A stretch of DNA of 64,000 nt, from contig NZ_CP080269.1 of assembly GCF_019431355.1 (NCBI RefSeq), forward strand, positions 2,972,501 through 3,036,500, read 5' to 3'. The DNA comes from Paenibacillus sp. R14(2021) (lineage in GTDB: Bacteria; Bacillota; Bacilli; Paenibacillales; Paenibacillaceae). This document shows, piece by piece, positions 42,170 through 50,140 of this stretch. Position numbers and translations under genes: made by a program. The notes beneath the pieces were generated by a model. It did not search any database and had not been told where the DNA came from. It was given only the letters and a program-made list of their open reading frames with translations. Position 1 is the first letter of the stretch. The number at the start of each line of letters is the position of its first letter.

Positions 42170-43030
42170 TTGAAAATAACCGTTACTTACGAGCATGATG
42201 TGTCGATAAACGCTTTTCATTGGACGCCGAAAACCTACCGGCAGCCGCTCCATGCTCATTCCAGTTTGGAAATGGGGTTGTGCCTGTCGGGAACGGGGAC
42301 GTTTTATTTCGGCAGCAAGCAGTACCACGTAAAACAAGGGGATGTATTTCTCGTCAACAACGAAGAGCTGCACATTGCGCAGTCGGATCCAGACGATCCC
42401 AGTCATTATCTCTTCTTGAATTTCGACAGTTCGCTGCTCATGATGGAGGATCCCTGCTTGCTGCTTCCCTTCTCCTACCATTCCGCAAATTTCAGCAATC
42501 TGATCCCGGCAGGATCGCCGCTTGCGGAGGCGATTATTCCGTGGATGACGACGATCGAACGGGAGCTGCGCGAACAAGCCCCTGGGTATATGGCGTTAGC
42601 CAAAAGCGCGCTTATACAGCTCTGCGCCCAGCTGCTGCGTCATTCCCATAACAGCTTGTCCGCTTCGCGGCAACTGTCCATGGCTCAATCCATGCTGCAA
42701 ACCAAAGCGCTCGCGCAGCTGGTGGAGCAGCGCTACCGCGAGCCGATCAGCCTGCAGGATATCGCGCAAGAGCTTGGCATCAGCGTTTCCCGTGCCAGCC
42801 GCGTATTTCACGAAACGACGGGACGGAAATTCGCCGATTACGTCGCATTGCTCCGCGTGCAGGAAGCCCGGCGGCTGCTCGCCGGAAGCGATAAACAAGT
42901 GGCGCATATCGGGTTCGAATGCGGCTTTCAGAGTCTCGCGACCTTTTACCGCGTGTTCAAAGAGGAGACGGGCGTTTCGCCTGTTCATTTTCGCCAAACG
43001 CTCGGCTTGGATATACCGGAAAAACACTAA
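42170..43030 (+). CDS. AraC-family regulator next to ADP-ribosylglycohydrolase
   Basis: 286 residues from TTG 42170, which has AAGGAG 10 bases upstream. An ATG at 42161 is in frame but only one base from the ribosome site. N-terminal cupin (HAHSSLEMGLCLSGTGTFYFGSKQYHVKQGDVFLVN) and C-terminal two-helix-turn-helix domain (ISLQDIAQELGISVSRASRVFHETTG and VAHIGFECGFQSLATFYRVFKEETG). Likely senses a sugar. The gene precedes the ADP-ribosylglycohydrolase-family gene by 111 bases on the same strand and may control it. Confidence 0.85.
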   Translation: MKITVTYEHDVSINAFHWTPKTYRQPLHAHSSLEMGLCLSGTGTFYFGSKQYHVKQGDVFLVNNEELHIAQSDPDDPSHYLFLNFDSSLLMMEDPCLLLPFSYHSANFSNLIPAGSPLAEAIIPWMTTIERELREQAPGYMALAKSALIQLCAQLLRHSHNSLSASRQLSMAQSMLQTKALAQLVEQRYREPISLQDIAQELGISVSRASRVFHETTGRKFADYVALLRVQEARRLLAGSDKQVAHIGFECGFQSLATFYRVFKEETGVSPVHFRQTLGLDIPEKH

Positions 43031-43141
43031 CGCTACCACTATCGCAAATAATGAGAATTCAGCTCCCCATTCCTGAGAAGATCGCTCTCCCGTTGTCCGA
43101 TACAATAAAGTCACTACCTTCAGGAGAGGAATGTTGCAGCA

Positions 43142-44539
43142 ATGGCAGGATGGGATACGTTATATCACTTGGTCAAGGAAGAAGTAAAGCAGCGCGGAGA
43201 AGAAGGCTGCGATGTAAGCGGGTTTGCGGAACGGGTACAAGCTTCAAAGACTGACGAAGCGGAACTGACGGCGATTTATAATGAGCTGATGGCACTTCCG
43301 ATCGCGGAGCACTTCAAGTATAACGAGCCGTCGGAGCTTGATGAAATCAGGGCACAGCGTCCGCAAGCGGTAGCCGTCTCCCCTCGGACTTGGTCGGATG
43401 CCGAATGGCTCGATAAATTCAACGGCGCCTGGCTTGGCCGCTCGGCTGGCTGTGCGCTTGGCAAACCGCTAGAATCTTGGCCGTTCATGAACGGCTCGGG
43501 CGGCAGAGCCGGATGGGAGAACGTGAAGCTGTGGTTCGAAGGTGCGGATGCATGGCCGATTCAAGGCTATACGCCTACGGAATCCGAAAGTACCATCGCG
43601 TATCCGGATCTGTATCTTGTTCCATGGTGCAAGGCGAGCAGACGCGAGAATATCGCTTATATGGAAACCGACGACGATATACGCTACACCGTGTTGGGAC
43701 TTCTCATGCTGGAAGAGTACGGAACAGATTTCGAATCCTGGGATATCGGCAAAATGTGGCATCGGCGACTCAGCTACAAACAAGTCTGTACGGCGGAAAC
43801 ACAGGCGTATTTGAATTTCGCGCAGGTGACCTCGCATCTTCACGGCCAATCGCGGGAGGAGCTGTCGCAGTATCCGAAGGATTGGGTGCGCACGTACCTC
43901 AATCCGTATCGGGAATGGATCGGCGCGCAGATCCGCGTCGACGGATACGCTTACGGTGCCGCAGGTAATCCCGAACTTGCCGCCGAGCTGGCATGGAAGG
44001 ACGCCTCGTTCTCGCATGTGAAGAACGGCATCTACGGTGCCATGTTCTGCGCGGCGATGATCGCCGCCGCCTTCGTCGAGAGCGACGTCCGCAGGATCGT
44101 CGACATCGGACTCAGCGTCATTCCCGCCAACTGCCGCTTGGCGGATGACATCAAGCTTGCCATTATCATCGCCTCGTCGACGAACGATCAAGTAAGCATG
44201 GTCAAGCAAATATGGGATGCATTCAGCCACTACGATCCCGTGCACACGAACAATAATGCCGCGCTTTGCGCTGCGGCGCTCATCTACTCCGGCGGAGATT
44301 ACGAGAAGGGCATCACCACAGCCGTACTAGGCGGCTGGGATACGGATTGCAACGGCGCGACCGTCGGCTCCATCCTTGGCGCCATGCTCGGCGGCAGCGC
44401 GCTGCCCGCTTCATGGATTGCGCCGCTGAATAACAAACTCTACGCCGAAGTACACGGCTTCCACCCCATTGCCATCACGGAATGCGCGCGCCGCAGCTAT
44501 AACGTATTCCGCAAGCTGCAGGCATCATCCGTGCAATGA
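43142..44539 (+). CDS. ADP-ribosylglycohydrolase (ARH/DraG) family protein
   Basis: 465 residues. The N-terminal ~90 residues are family-specific and helical. The DraG fold starts near GAWLGRSAGCALGKPLESW. Metal-ligand motifs are METDDDIRY (Thr176, Asp177-Asp179) and GGWDTDCNGATVGS (near residue 400), the two halves of the dinuclear Mg/Mn site. In many Paenibacillus genomes such proteins lie beside AraC regulators and sugar genes; some act on small N- or O-glycosides rather than on ADP-ribosylated protein. Here too the upstream gene is AraC-type. Substrate unknown. Confidence 0.85.
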   Translation: MAGWDTLYHLVKEEVKQRGEEGCDVSGFAERVQASKTDEAELTAIYNELMALPIAEHFKYNEPSELDEIRAQRPQAVAVSPRTWSDAEWLDKFNGAWLGRSAGCALGKPLESWPFMNGSGGRAGWENVKLWFEGADAWPIQGYTPTESESTIAYPDLYLVPWCKASRRENIAYMETDDDIRYTVLGLLMLEEYGTDFESWDIGKMWHRRLSYKQVCTAETQAYLNFAQVTSHLHGQSREELSQYPKDWVRTYLNPYREWIGAQIRVDGYAYGAAGNPELAAELAWKDASFSHVKNGIYGAMFCAAMIAAAFVESDVRRIVDIGLSVIPANCRLADDIKLAIIIASSTNDQVSMVKQIWDAFSHYDPVHTNNNAALCAAALIYSGGDYEKGITTAVLGGWDTDCNGATVGSILGAMLGGSALPASWIAPLNNKLYAEVHGFHPIAITECARRSYNVFRKLQASSVQ

Positions 44540-44545
44540 CAGCCC

Positions 44546-44607
44546 AAAAAGCAGCAGCAGGCACCCATCGGTGAATAAACCGCCGGGTGCCCGCAACTGC
44601 TTTTTAT
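44546..44607 (+). terminator. Terminator after the ADP-ribosylglycohydrolase gene
   Basis: AAAGCAG and GGCACCC on the left pair with GGGTGCC and CTGCTTT on the right, followed by TTTTATT. Also faces the end of the minus-strand gene at 44633. Confidence 0.75.
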
Positions 44608-44632
44608 TGTTCGCTATGGCGAAGCGGTCCCG

Positions 44633-45172
44633 CTATCGCTTTCCGTCATACGTCTTGGATTCCGCTCCTGAAGAAGGATTGCCTTCTCGCTGCTTGATCA
44701 TGCGGTTCTTGCAGGCGTCTTGAATTTCCTTGTGCAGCTGTCTGGCCGACTTGCCTTCCGTCGCGATGCCGAGCCGTTTGGCCGTTTCCTGCAGGCGGGC
44801 GAGGCGCTGCGCTTGTTTCTCCGCCTTGAACTTCTCCCACTTGGCCGGGTTGGCCTTGCGCGCTTCTTTCAGCTCCTTGTGCAGCTGTTCGGCGGACTTG
44901 CCCTCCGATGCGATGCCGAAATACTGCGCTGCTTCCTTCATATGCTCCAGCTTGCGGGCTTGGCGTTCCTCCCGGTTATGACCGTGGCCATGGCCGCTCC
45001 AGCGCCAATGGTCGCGCTCCTGCTCATGCTGTGCCTGCATTTGCTCCGAGGATGGCAGCTGCTGCTCCGTGGAAGGTGCAGTTGCCATTGCATGGACCGG
45101 CATGCCTGCCAGCAGCAGCGCCGCGGCAGTTCCGAGCACAGCCAATTGTTTGCGCAAAATGTGTGTTCTCAT
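44633..45172 (-). CDS. Secreted basic protein with two GKSA-LHKE repeats
   Basis: 179 residues. Signal peptide ~1-28 (AVLGTAAALLLAGMPVHA). Then a short His/Trp-rich segment (RDHWRWSGHGHGHN). Then two helical repeats: KEAAQYFGIASEGKSAEQLHKELKEA and ETAKRLGIATEGKSARQLHKEIQDA. The motif FGI-GKSA-LHKE is repeated with about 48-residue spacing. No lipobox, and the single Cys lies in the tail. Function not known; it looks like a small secreted helical protein, possibly metal-binding through HGHGH. It faces the CobW gene (45243) 70 bases upstream. Confidence 0.7.
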   Translation of the reverse strand: MRTHILRKQLAVLGTAAALLLAGMPVHAMATAPSTEQQLPSSEQMQAQHEQERDHWRWSGHGHGHNREERQARKLEHMKEAAQYFGIASEGKSAEQLHKELKEARKANPAKWEKFKAEKQAQRLARLQETAKRLGIATEGKSARQLHKEIQDACKNRMIKQREGNPSSGAESKTYDGKR

Positions 45173-45242
45173 CTCAAATCAGCTCCCTTCGCGGGCCATA
45201 CTTCGACCCATTCTGAGGTAGCTTGTCCATCCGCCGCATCAT

Positions 45243-46352
45243 TTATCCAACAATATCCAAATTATTATTTTCGAGCTTCGCCAAGTCGGCGAGCAGCGAT
45301 TGCTTGTTGAAATGCTCCCCAATAAACACCGCCACGTCGTTCACGTTTCCCTGCGGCGTGATGCGAATGAACTCCGTCTCACGGTAGGCGAACTGAAACA
45401 GAAAACGGCTGTTCGTGTCGGTGAACGTCACAATGCCCTTCGCGCGATACACGTTCTGCGGGAGTCCGTTCAGCAGCTCCTCGAACGCATGACTGTTGAC
45501 CGCGCCGGCAAAATAATGCGTAAGCGTCATGACATGCGCATGCGAGCTGTAAACCTCATCGCCGCCGGAATGATTGTGGTCATGACGGTTGGCGTGATCC
45601 TCCTCATGCGCATGGTCGTGGCTGCAGTTAGCACCGCAAATATGGCGGCCTTCGTTCAAACCCACCGTGCCGGCTCCCGCATCCGTTCGAGGCGGGAGCT
45701 CCGCCGCCAAATCGAAGGCGGACATATCGATCATGCAGCGCACCGTCACCGTGAGCGGCGCGAACGCATTCAGTTCACGCACGAGCTGCTGCACCTCGAC
45801 GAGCTCTTCCGGCGCAAGCTTGTCTGCCTTGTTCACCACAAGGTCCGTCGCGCAGCGGATCTGATCCTGCATCAGCTTGAACGTACGTCCGCCGCGTTTG
45901 CTCCGCTCCAGCAGCTCCGGGCCGTCGACAACGGTCGCGATCGTTCGCAAATCGATGCGCATGAGAAGCGCGGCTTCGGTAATCGCGTCGAGAATTTCCA
46001 TCGGGTTTGCCGCGCCTGTGGATTCGATCAGCACCACATCCGGGCGGTGTTCCTCAATGAGCTCCTTCAGCTCGATGCTGAGATCGCCGCGAATCGTGCA
46101 GCAGATGCAGCCGCCCAGCATTTCGGCCATCGGTACGTCGCCGTCCACGAATTGACCGTCCAAATTGACATCGCCCAGCTCGTTCATCAGAATCGCGACT
46201 TTCAGATCCTGTGCTTTATAGTAATCGACAACATGGTTTAGAAGTGTTGTTTTGCCGCTTCCCAAGAAACCGGACAGCAGATGGACCGGAACCGCCTTCT
46301 GCTCGCCTGGCTCCTGATTAGATTCGTTCCCCTTCACGTCAGCTTGTATCAT
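45243..46352 (-). CDS. CobW/G3E-family GTPase with His-rich linker, likely zinc chaperone
   Basis: 369 residues. P-loop GFLGSGKTTL (28-37), then CxCC metal motif GCICC (82-85 region), NKAD guanine specificity (VVNKADKL) and a His/Asp/Asn-rich linker (~230-266, HDHAHEEDHANRHDHNH) before the CobW C-terminal domain (RAKGIVTF). Such proteins insert or store zinc or cobalt. ATG 46352 has GGAGAGGAAGAGG upstream. Divergent from a second CobW gene. A Zur-box-like site overlaps its promoter, so zinc limitation should raise expression. Confidence 0.87.
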   Translation of the reverse strand: MIQADVKGNESNQEPGEQKAVPVHLLSGFLGSGKTTLLNHVVDYYKAQDLKVAILMNELGDVNLDGQFVDGDVPMAEMLGGCICCTIRGDLSIELKELIEEHRPDVVLIESTGAANPMEILDAITEAALLMRIDLRTIATVVDGPELLERSKRGGRTFKLMQDQIRCATDLVVNKADKLAPEELVEVQQLVRELNAFAPLTVTVRCMIDMSAFDLAAELPPRTDAGAGTVGLNEGRHICGANCSHDHAHEEDHANRHDHNHSGGDEVYSSHAHVMTLTHYFAGAVNSHAFEELLNGLPQNVYRAKGIVTFTDTNSRFLFQFAYRETEFIRITPQGNVNDVAVFIGEHFNKQSLLADLAKLENNNLDIVG

Positions 46353-46384
46353 CTGCCTCTTCCTCTCCAGCGTAAGTTGGAACC

Positions 46385-46405
46385 ATTATACCGTTAAGAT
46401 TACGA
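46385..46405 (-). promoter_or_regulatory. Zur-box-like operator overlapping the CobW promoter
   Basis: CCGTTAAGATTACGA (46391-46405) matches the Bacillus Zur box TCGTAATNATTACGA at 11 of 14 positions, with the right half perfect and the flanking TTT also fitting. It touches a perfect minus-strand TATAAT (46390-46385). It lies between the two divergent CobW genes and could repress both in zinc-replete cells. Confidence 0.6.
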
Positions 46406-46496
46406 TTTTAACAGCCGCGCAGGAAGTGGTGTTATTTCCGAAGCGAGACGCATATTCTTCATGAATGTGAAGCTTGGAAGGAGGGCGTGTCCAATC

Positions 46497-47636
46497 ATGG
46501 AGCAACGCGCAATACCGGTGATCGTATTAAGCGGCTTTCTGGGCAGCGGCAAAACCACGCTGCTGCTGAAGCTGCTGCAGCAGGCCAAATCGAGCGGACT
46601 CCGCGCATCCGTGCTGATGAACGAGATCGGCGCCGTCGACGTCGACGGCACGCAGGTGAGCAGCGAATCCGCCTATCAAACGATGGAACGCATTACGGAA
46701 GGCTGCCTCTGCTGCAGCAAGAAAAGCGAGCTCGCGCAGTGCATCGAACGGCTTGCCCTGATGCAGCCGGATGTCATCGTCATGGAGCTGACCGGCGTGG
46801 CGAATCCGGAGGAAATCGTGGAAGCCATGACGGAGCCGTCCATCATCGGCAAAGTGGCGCTGCACCGGATCGTAACCGTGCTGGATGCGGAGCATGCGCT
46901 GGATTATAACAGCATCTTCTCCTCGGATCGGGAGCTGATTCGCACGCTTCGGCGGCAGCTGGAAGCCGCCGATATTATCATCGCGAACAAGTTCGATCTC
47001 GTGTCCAATCGCACCGCGGACAAAATCAAGGCACTCGTCCGCGATCGTAACGCAGCCGCCGCATTCGTCAGCGCGATCCGCTGCGAGGTGGATGCCGCCA
47101 TCGTGCTCGGCGGCATTGCGCCTTCCGCGGTGCGGCGGCAGCCCGTCATCTCGGGCGCCCGGCCGGCGGCAGCAGCCGTACGACCCGCGGCTGCGCATAG
47201 TGCTGCAAACACCCGCGCGGCGGCAGTGCAGGCTTCGCCGGCAGCGCGCGGCAGCGCCTCGCAGTCCGCGGGAAGCAGCGAAGCAGTCCGTGCCGTCGCT
47301 GACGCAAGTGCCGTTTCGCACGCCAGGCCAGCCGCTTCTTCGAACTCCTACTCCCGCATTCGCACGGCCGCCATCTATCCCGGTGCGGATGCCGCAGGCA
47401 TCTCCCGCAAGCAGTTCGAAGCCTTCATCGGCAGCAGAGGCAGCGTGTGTCTTCGGGCCAAAGGCTATATGCCCTATGGCCGGGACGGCAGCATGGCGCT
47501 CTTCCAGCTGGCCGGCAAACGGCTGGAATGGTCGCCGAGCAGCTATGACGGCGAGCCGTATTTCGTCATGATCGGCATCGATTTGGACGAAAGCCAGATG
47601 CAGTTGGAATGGAAGAGGCTTACGGCGCGGCAATAA
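46497..47636 (+). CDS. CobW/G3E-family GTPase with Ala-rich linker
   Basis: 379 residues from ATG 46497 (GGAGGG 11 bases upstream); a longer frame from 46461 adds a poorly conserved start. P-loop GFLGSGKTTL at 13-22, CxCC variant EGCLCCSKK near 75, NKFD (IIANKFDLV) and the C-terminal CobW region (RAKGYMPY). Between ~215 and ~300 is an Ala/Ser/Arg/Val-rich low-complexity linker with no His-rich tract, unlike the neighbour. Probably a metal chaperone with different specificity or a paralogue adapted to the same metal. Shares the Zur-box-like region upstream. Confidence 0.82.
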   Translation: MEQRAIPVIVLSGFLGSGKTTLLLKLLQQAKSSGLRASVLMNEIGAVDVDGTQVSSESAYQTMERITEGCLCCSKKSELAQCIERLALMQPDVIVMELTGVANPEEIVEAMTEPSIIGKVALHRIVTVLDAEHALDYNSIFSSDRELIRTLRRQLEAADIIIANKFDLVSNRTADKIKALVRDRNAAAAFVSAIRCEVDAAIVLGGIAPSAVRRQPVISGARPAAAAVRPAAAHSAANTRAAAVQASPAARGSASQSAGSSEAVRAVADASAVSHARPAASSNSYSRIRTAAIYPGADAAGISRKQFEAFIGSRGSVCLRAKGYMPYGRDGSMALFQLAGKRLEWSPSSYDGEPYFVMIGIDLDESQMQLEWKRLTARQ

Positions 47637-47676
47637 GCGATTCCTCCCGCCATGAACCTATATCGAGCGACATAGC

Positions 47677-47703
47677 AAAGCCCGGCGGAATCCGCCGGGC
47701 TTT
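47677..47703. terminator. Bidirectional terminator between CobW and binding-protein genes
   Basis: AAAGCCCGGCGG-AAT-CCGCCGGGCTTT, a perfect 12-bp hairpin between convergent gene ends (47636 and 47710), with A- and T-rich flanks. Confidence 0.8.
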
Positions 47704-47709
47704 AAGCTT

Positions 47710-49290
47710 TTATTCAAAATATCCTCTTGTAAACGAAACGCTGTCGAAGTTGTCCAAGTAGACGTGTTTCAGATTCGTCTTATGAATGATATCAGTCACG
47801 TAGTAATAAAGCGGAATAATAACCATATTGTCCATCAACAGCTTCTCTGCCTTCGCATAGAGCTTCGTTCTAGCCGCGATGTCATTGGTCTTCTTCGCTT
47901 GTTTGAGGATTGCATCATATGCAATACTTTTCCAGCCGGAATCATTATTCGGGCTCCAAGAAGCGAAGTATTCCAAGAACGTTGCCGGATCCGCATAGTC
48001 TGCTCCCCATCCCGCTCTCGCGATATCAAAGTTGAGGTGCTCGCGATTCTTAAGAAGCACTCCCCATTCCTGGACTTCGATCTTAGCTTGAATACCTAAA
48101 TTCGTCTTCCATTGCTCGATAATTCGCTGTCCAATCTCCTCGTGCACCCCTGCAATCGAGATGATTGTTATCTCTGGGAGCTTCTTCAATCCTTCTTCCT
48201 GAAGGCCTTTCGCCAATAACTTCTTGGCTGCTTCGCGATCTTCGGCAAAATAACCATCGGCTACCTCGTCGCGATAATCCTTCTTGGCACCCGGCAATCC
48301 GTAAGGGATGAATCCCGTGGCAGGCTTTCCGTGTCCGAGATCCTTGCGGCTGATCGCCATGGCCAGCGCTTTACGGATGTTGACGTTCGTAAACGGCTTC
48401 TTCTTCATATTCACTTGATAGTAATACGTCGAACGGGAAGGCAAGTGATAGCTGTCCTTCTCCAAGATCTGCATATCGGATGCATTAGATACGTTCCACG
48501 CCGATCCGTTGATCCAGTCCGTTTGTCCCTTCAGATAACGGCTTTCCAGCGATAGGCCTGCACTCGGCAGAAACTGCACCTCCGAAAAACGAATGCTGCC
48601 CGCATCGTAATAATCGTTATTTTTAGCAAGTAAAATCCCTTGACCATTCCACGCTTTCAGCTTGAATGGACCGTTTGTGACCATCGTTTCGAGCTTTTCC
48701 GCCCAGTGTGCGTTCGCTTTCGCAGTCGGCGCGTAGATCGGATCGAAAATCGGCAGCGTAAGCATGCGCGGGAAATAAGCGGCAGGCTCCTTCAGCTTCA
48801 CTTGCAGCGTGTAGTCGTTGAGTGCCTTCACGCCAACCTTAGCCGCGTCTTTCACTTTGCCCGCGTGATAGGCCTCTGCGTTCGCGATCACGAAGAGGTC
48901 GTAGTCCAAACCTTTGCTCGCTGACGGCGCGAGGCTGTTTTTCCATGCATATTCAAAATCCGATGCCTTTACCGGCTGCTTGTTGCTCCATCTCGCATTC
49001 GATCGAAGCACGAAGGTATAGGTTGTCCCGTCGCTCGATACCTTCCACGACTTCGCCATGCCCGGCACGACCTGTCCAGATTCATTCATGCGGACTAAAC
49101 CCTCGTAAAGTCCATTCATGACGGAAATCGAGGTGCTGTCAGCCGCTTCAGAAGGATCGAGCAGATCGGGAACCGAGAAAGTTCCCATGACAAAACGCTG
49201 CGCATCTCCTTTCGCCGAAACGGATACCCCCAATAGATTAACCGCTCCAAATGCCAGCAGGCCGACCAGCCATTTCTTAGCTGTCTTCAA
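47710..49290 (-). CDS. Oligopeptide-type solute-binding protein without lipobox
   Basis: 526 residues, DppE/OppA (SBP family 5) fold: FSVPDLLDPSEAADSTS, VPGMAKSWKVSSDGTTYTFVLR and WSNKQPVKASDFEYAWK near the N-terminus. The leader (residues 1-26) ends VSVSA-KG and contains no cysteine, so it is not a lipoprotein and should be released by signal peptidase I, which is unusual for a Gram-positive ABC receptor. No permease or ATPase gene is nearby. Start is TTG 49290 with GGGAGAGG upstream. It is 15 bases after the amidotransferase-like gene and presumably in operon with it. It may be a free binder or use a shared membrane complex. Confidence 0.82.
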   Translation of the reverse strand: MKTAKKWLVGLLAFGAVNLLGVSVSAKGDAQRFVMGTFSVPDLLDPSEAADSTSISVMNGLYEGLVRMNESGQVVPGMAKSWKVSSDGTTYTFVLRSNARWSNKQPVKASDFEYAWKNSLAPSASKGLDYDLFVIANAEAYHAGKVKDAAKVGVKALNDYTLQVKLKEPAAYFPRMLTLPIFDPIYAPTAKANAHWAEKLETMVTNGPFKLKAWNGQGILLAKNNDYYDAGSIRFSEVQFLPSAGLSLESRYLKGQTDWINGSAWNVSNASDMQILEKDSYHLPSRSTYYYQVNMKKKPFTNVNIRKALAMAISRKDLGHGKPATGFIPYGLPGAKKDYRDEVADGYFAEDREAAKKLLAKGLQEEGLKKLPEITIISIAGVHEEIGQRIIEQWKTNLGIQAKIEVQEWGVLLKNREHLNFDIARAGWGADYADPATFLEYFASWSPNNDSGWKSIAYDAILKQAKKTNDIAARTKLYAKAEKLLMDNMVIIPLYYYVTDIIHKTNLKHVYLDNFDSVSFTRGYFE

Positions 49291-49305
49291 TTGTTTCCTC
49301 TCCCT

Positions 49306-50028
49306 TTACCCTGAAATTTCATATTCTCGCGCAAAACCCCGCTGCCTGCCAGCACTCGCCACGAATGCATCCACCAAGCCATGCGGCTGCTCCGGCGTCG
49401 AGCGCAATTGCGGCACGAACAGCGTACCGATATAGAACGGATGCCCGGGCAGCTCGACGACCCTCGGATTTCCTTGTGCGTCGGTGCCGGCGATCCGTAA
49501 ATCCGACGCTTCGATCAGCGCTTGATAGGCCGGGTTAAGCCCGTAATTGCATCGGAACGGCTCTACTGTTCGAAGGATTCCAAAGATGGCCGCGATTCGC
49601 GACGAAGGCGCCATGACGATCTCGCCTTCCTGGCCGACCAAGGAGCAGGCCAGCTTGCTGATCAGCGGCACGTCGGCAGCCGGATCCAGCTCTTCGTGAC
49701 GTGCATCCGCGAGCAGCAGTTCATGCCGAGCGTACTCCAGGATCATCTGCTGAAAGCCGCCGCATGTTCCGAGCAGGGGTACCCCGTTCTCTCGCGCGTA
49801 CCGGATCATTCGCATGACGCCCTCCGGCGATTCCGGGCTACCAGGAGCAATCCAGAAACCGTCGTACGCCGCCGCGGCAGACGCCGGGTGCTCCGGTATC
49901 TCAGTCGTCGGCAGCCATGCGTAATCGAGATCAGCGTCCAATTTGCGCGCGGAATGCTCCAGCGCCTCCTGCGTTGCTTGCTGCGACGGATAGCCCGGAT
50001 GATAGTCGCCGACGATGCCGATTTTCAA
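49306..50028 (-). CDS. CTP-synthase-like glutamine amidotransferase domain with lost His-Glu
   Basis: 240 residues, class I GATase fold. Nucleophile region is GTCGGFQQ (Cys89; usual G-x-C-x-G-x-Q). The His-Glu part that normally reads FHPE reads LFVPQL (204-208), so both partners of the triad are replaced by Val and Gln, though the segment around it (HPFYIGT...RSTPEQPHGLVDAF) strongly resembles the CTP synthase end. The enzyme cannot make ammonia in the normal way. Possibly a binding protein for glutamine-like substrates. Start TTG 50028 (GGAGGGG upstream). First gene of an operon with the binding protein at 47710. Confidence 0.78.
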   Translation of the reverse strand: MKIGIVGDYHPGYPSQQATQEALEHSARKLDADLDYAWLPTTEIPEHPASAAAAYDGFWIAPGSPESPEGVMRMIRYARENGVPLLGTCGGFQQMILEYARHELLLADARHEELDPAADVPLISKLACSLVGQEGEIVMAPSSRIAAIFGILRTVEPFRCNYGLNPAYQALIEASDLRIAGTDAQGNPRVVELPGHPFYIGTLFVPQLRSTPEQPHGLVDAFVASAGRQRGFAREYEISG

Positions 50029-50063
50029 GTAGATCCCCTCCTTCGGATGATTTCACGTTCGGT

Positions 50064-50072
50064 ATCATACCA
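50064..50072 (-). promoter_or_regulatory. Extended -10 promoter for the amidotransferase-like gene
   Basis: Minus-strand TGGTATGAT (50072-50064): TG one base before TATGAT. It lies about 36 bases before the TTG start and 25 after the uxaC terminator. Confidence 0.45.
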
Positions 50073-50094
50073 TAATTTGGGCAAGTGCAGCGCA

Positions 50095-50133
50095 CAAAAA
50101 AACTGCCGCCCCATCACATGATGGCAGCGGCAG
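50095..50133 (-). terminator. Terminator after uxaC
   Basis: Minus-strand CTGCCGCTGCCATCA...TGATGGGGCGGCAG hairpin (mismatch/bulge in the middle) followed by seven T, just after the uxaC stop at 50141. Confidence 0.85.
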
Positions 50134-50140
50134 CTCCGAA

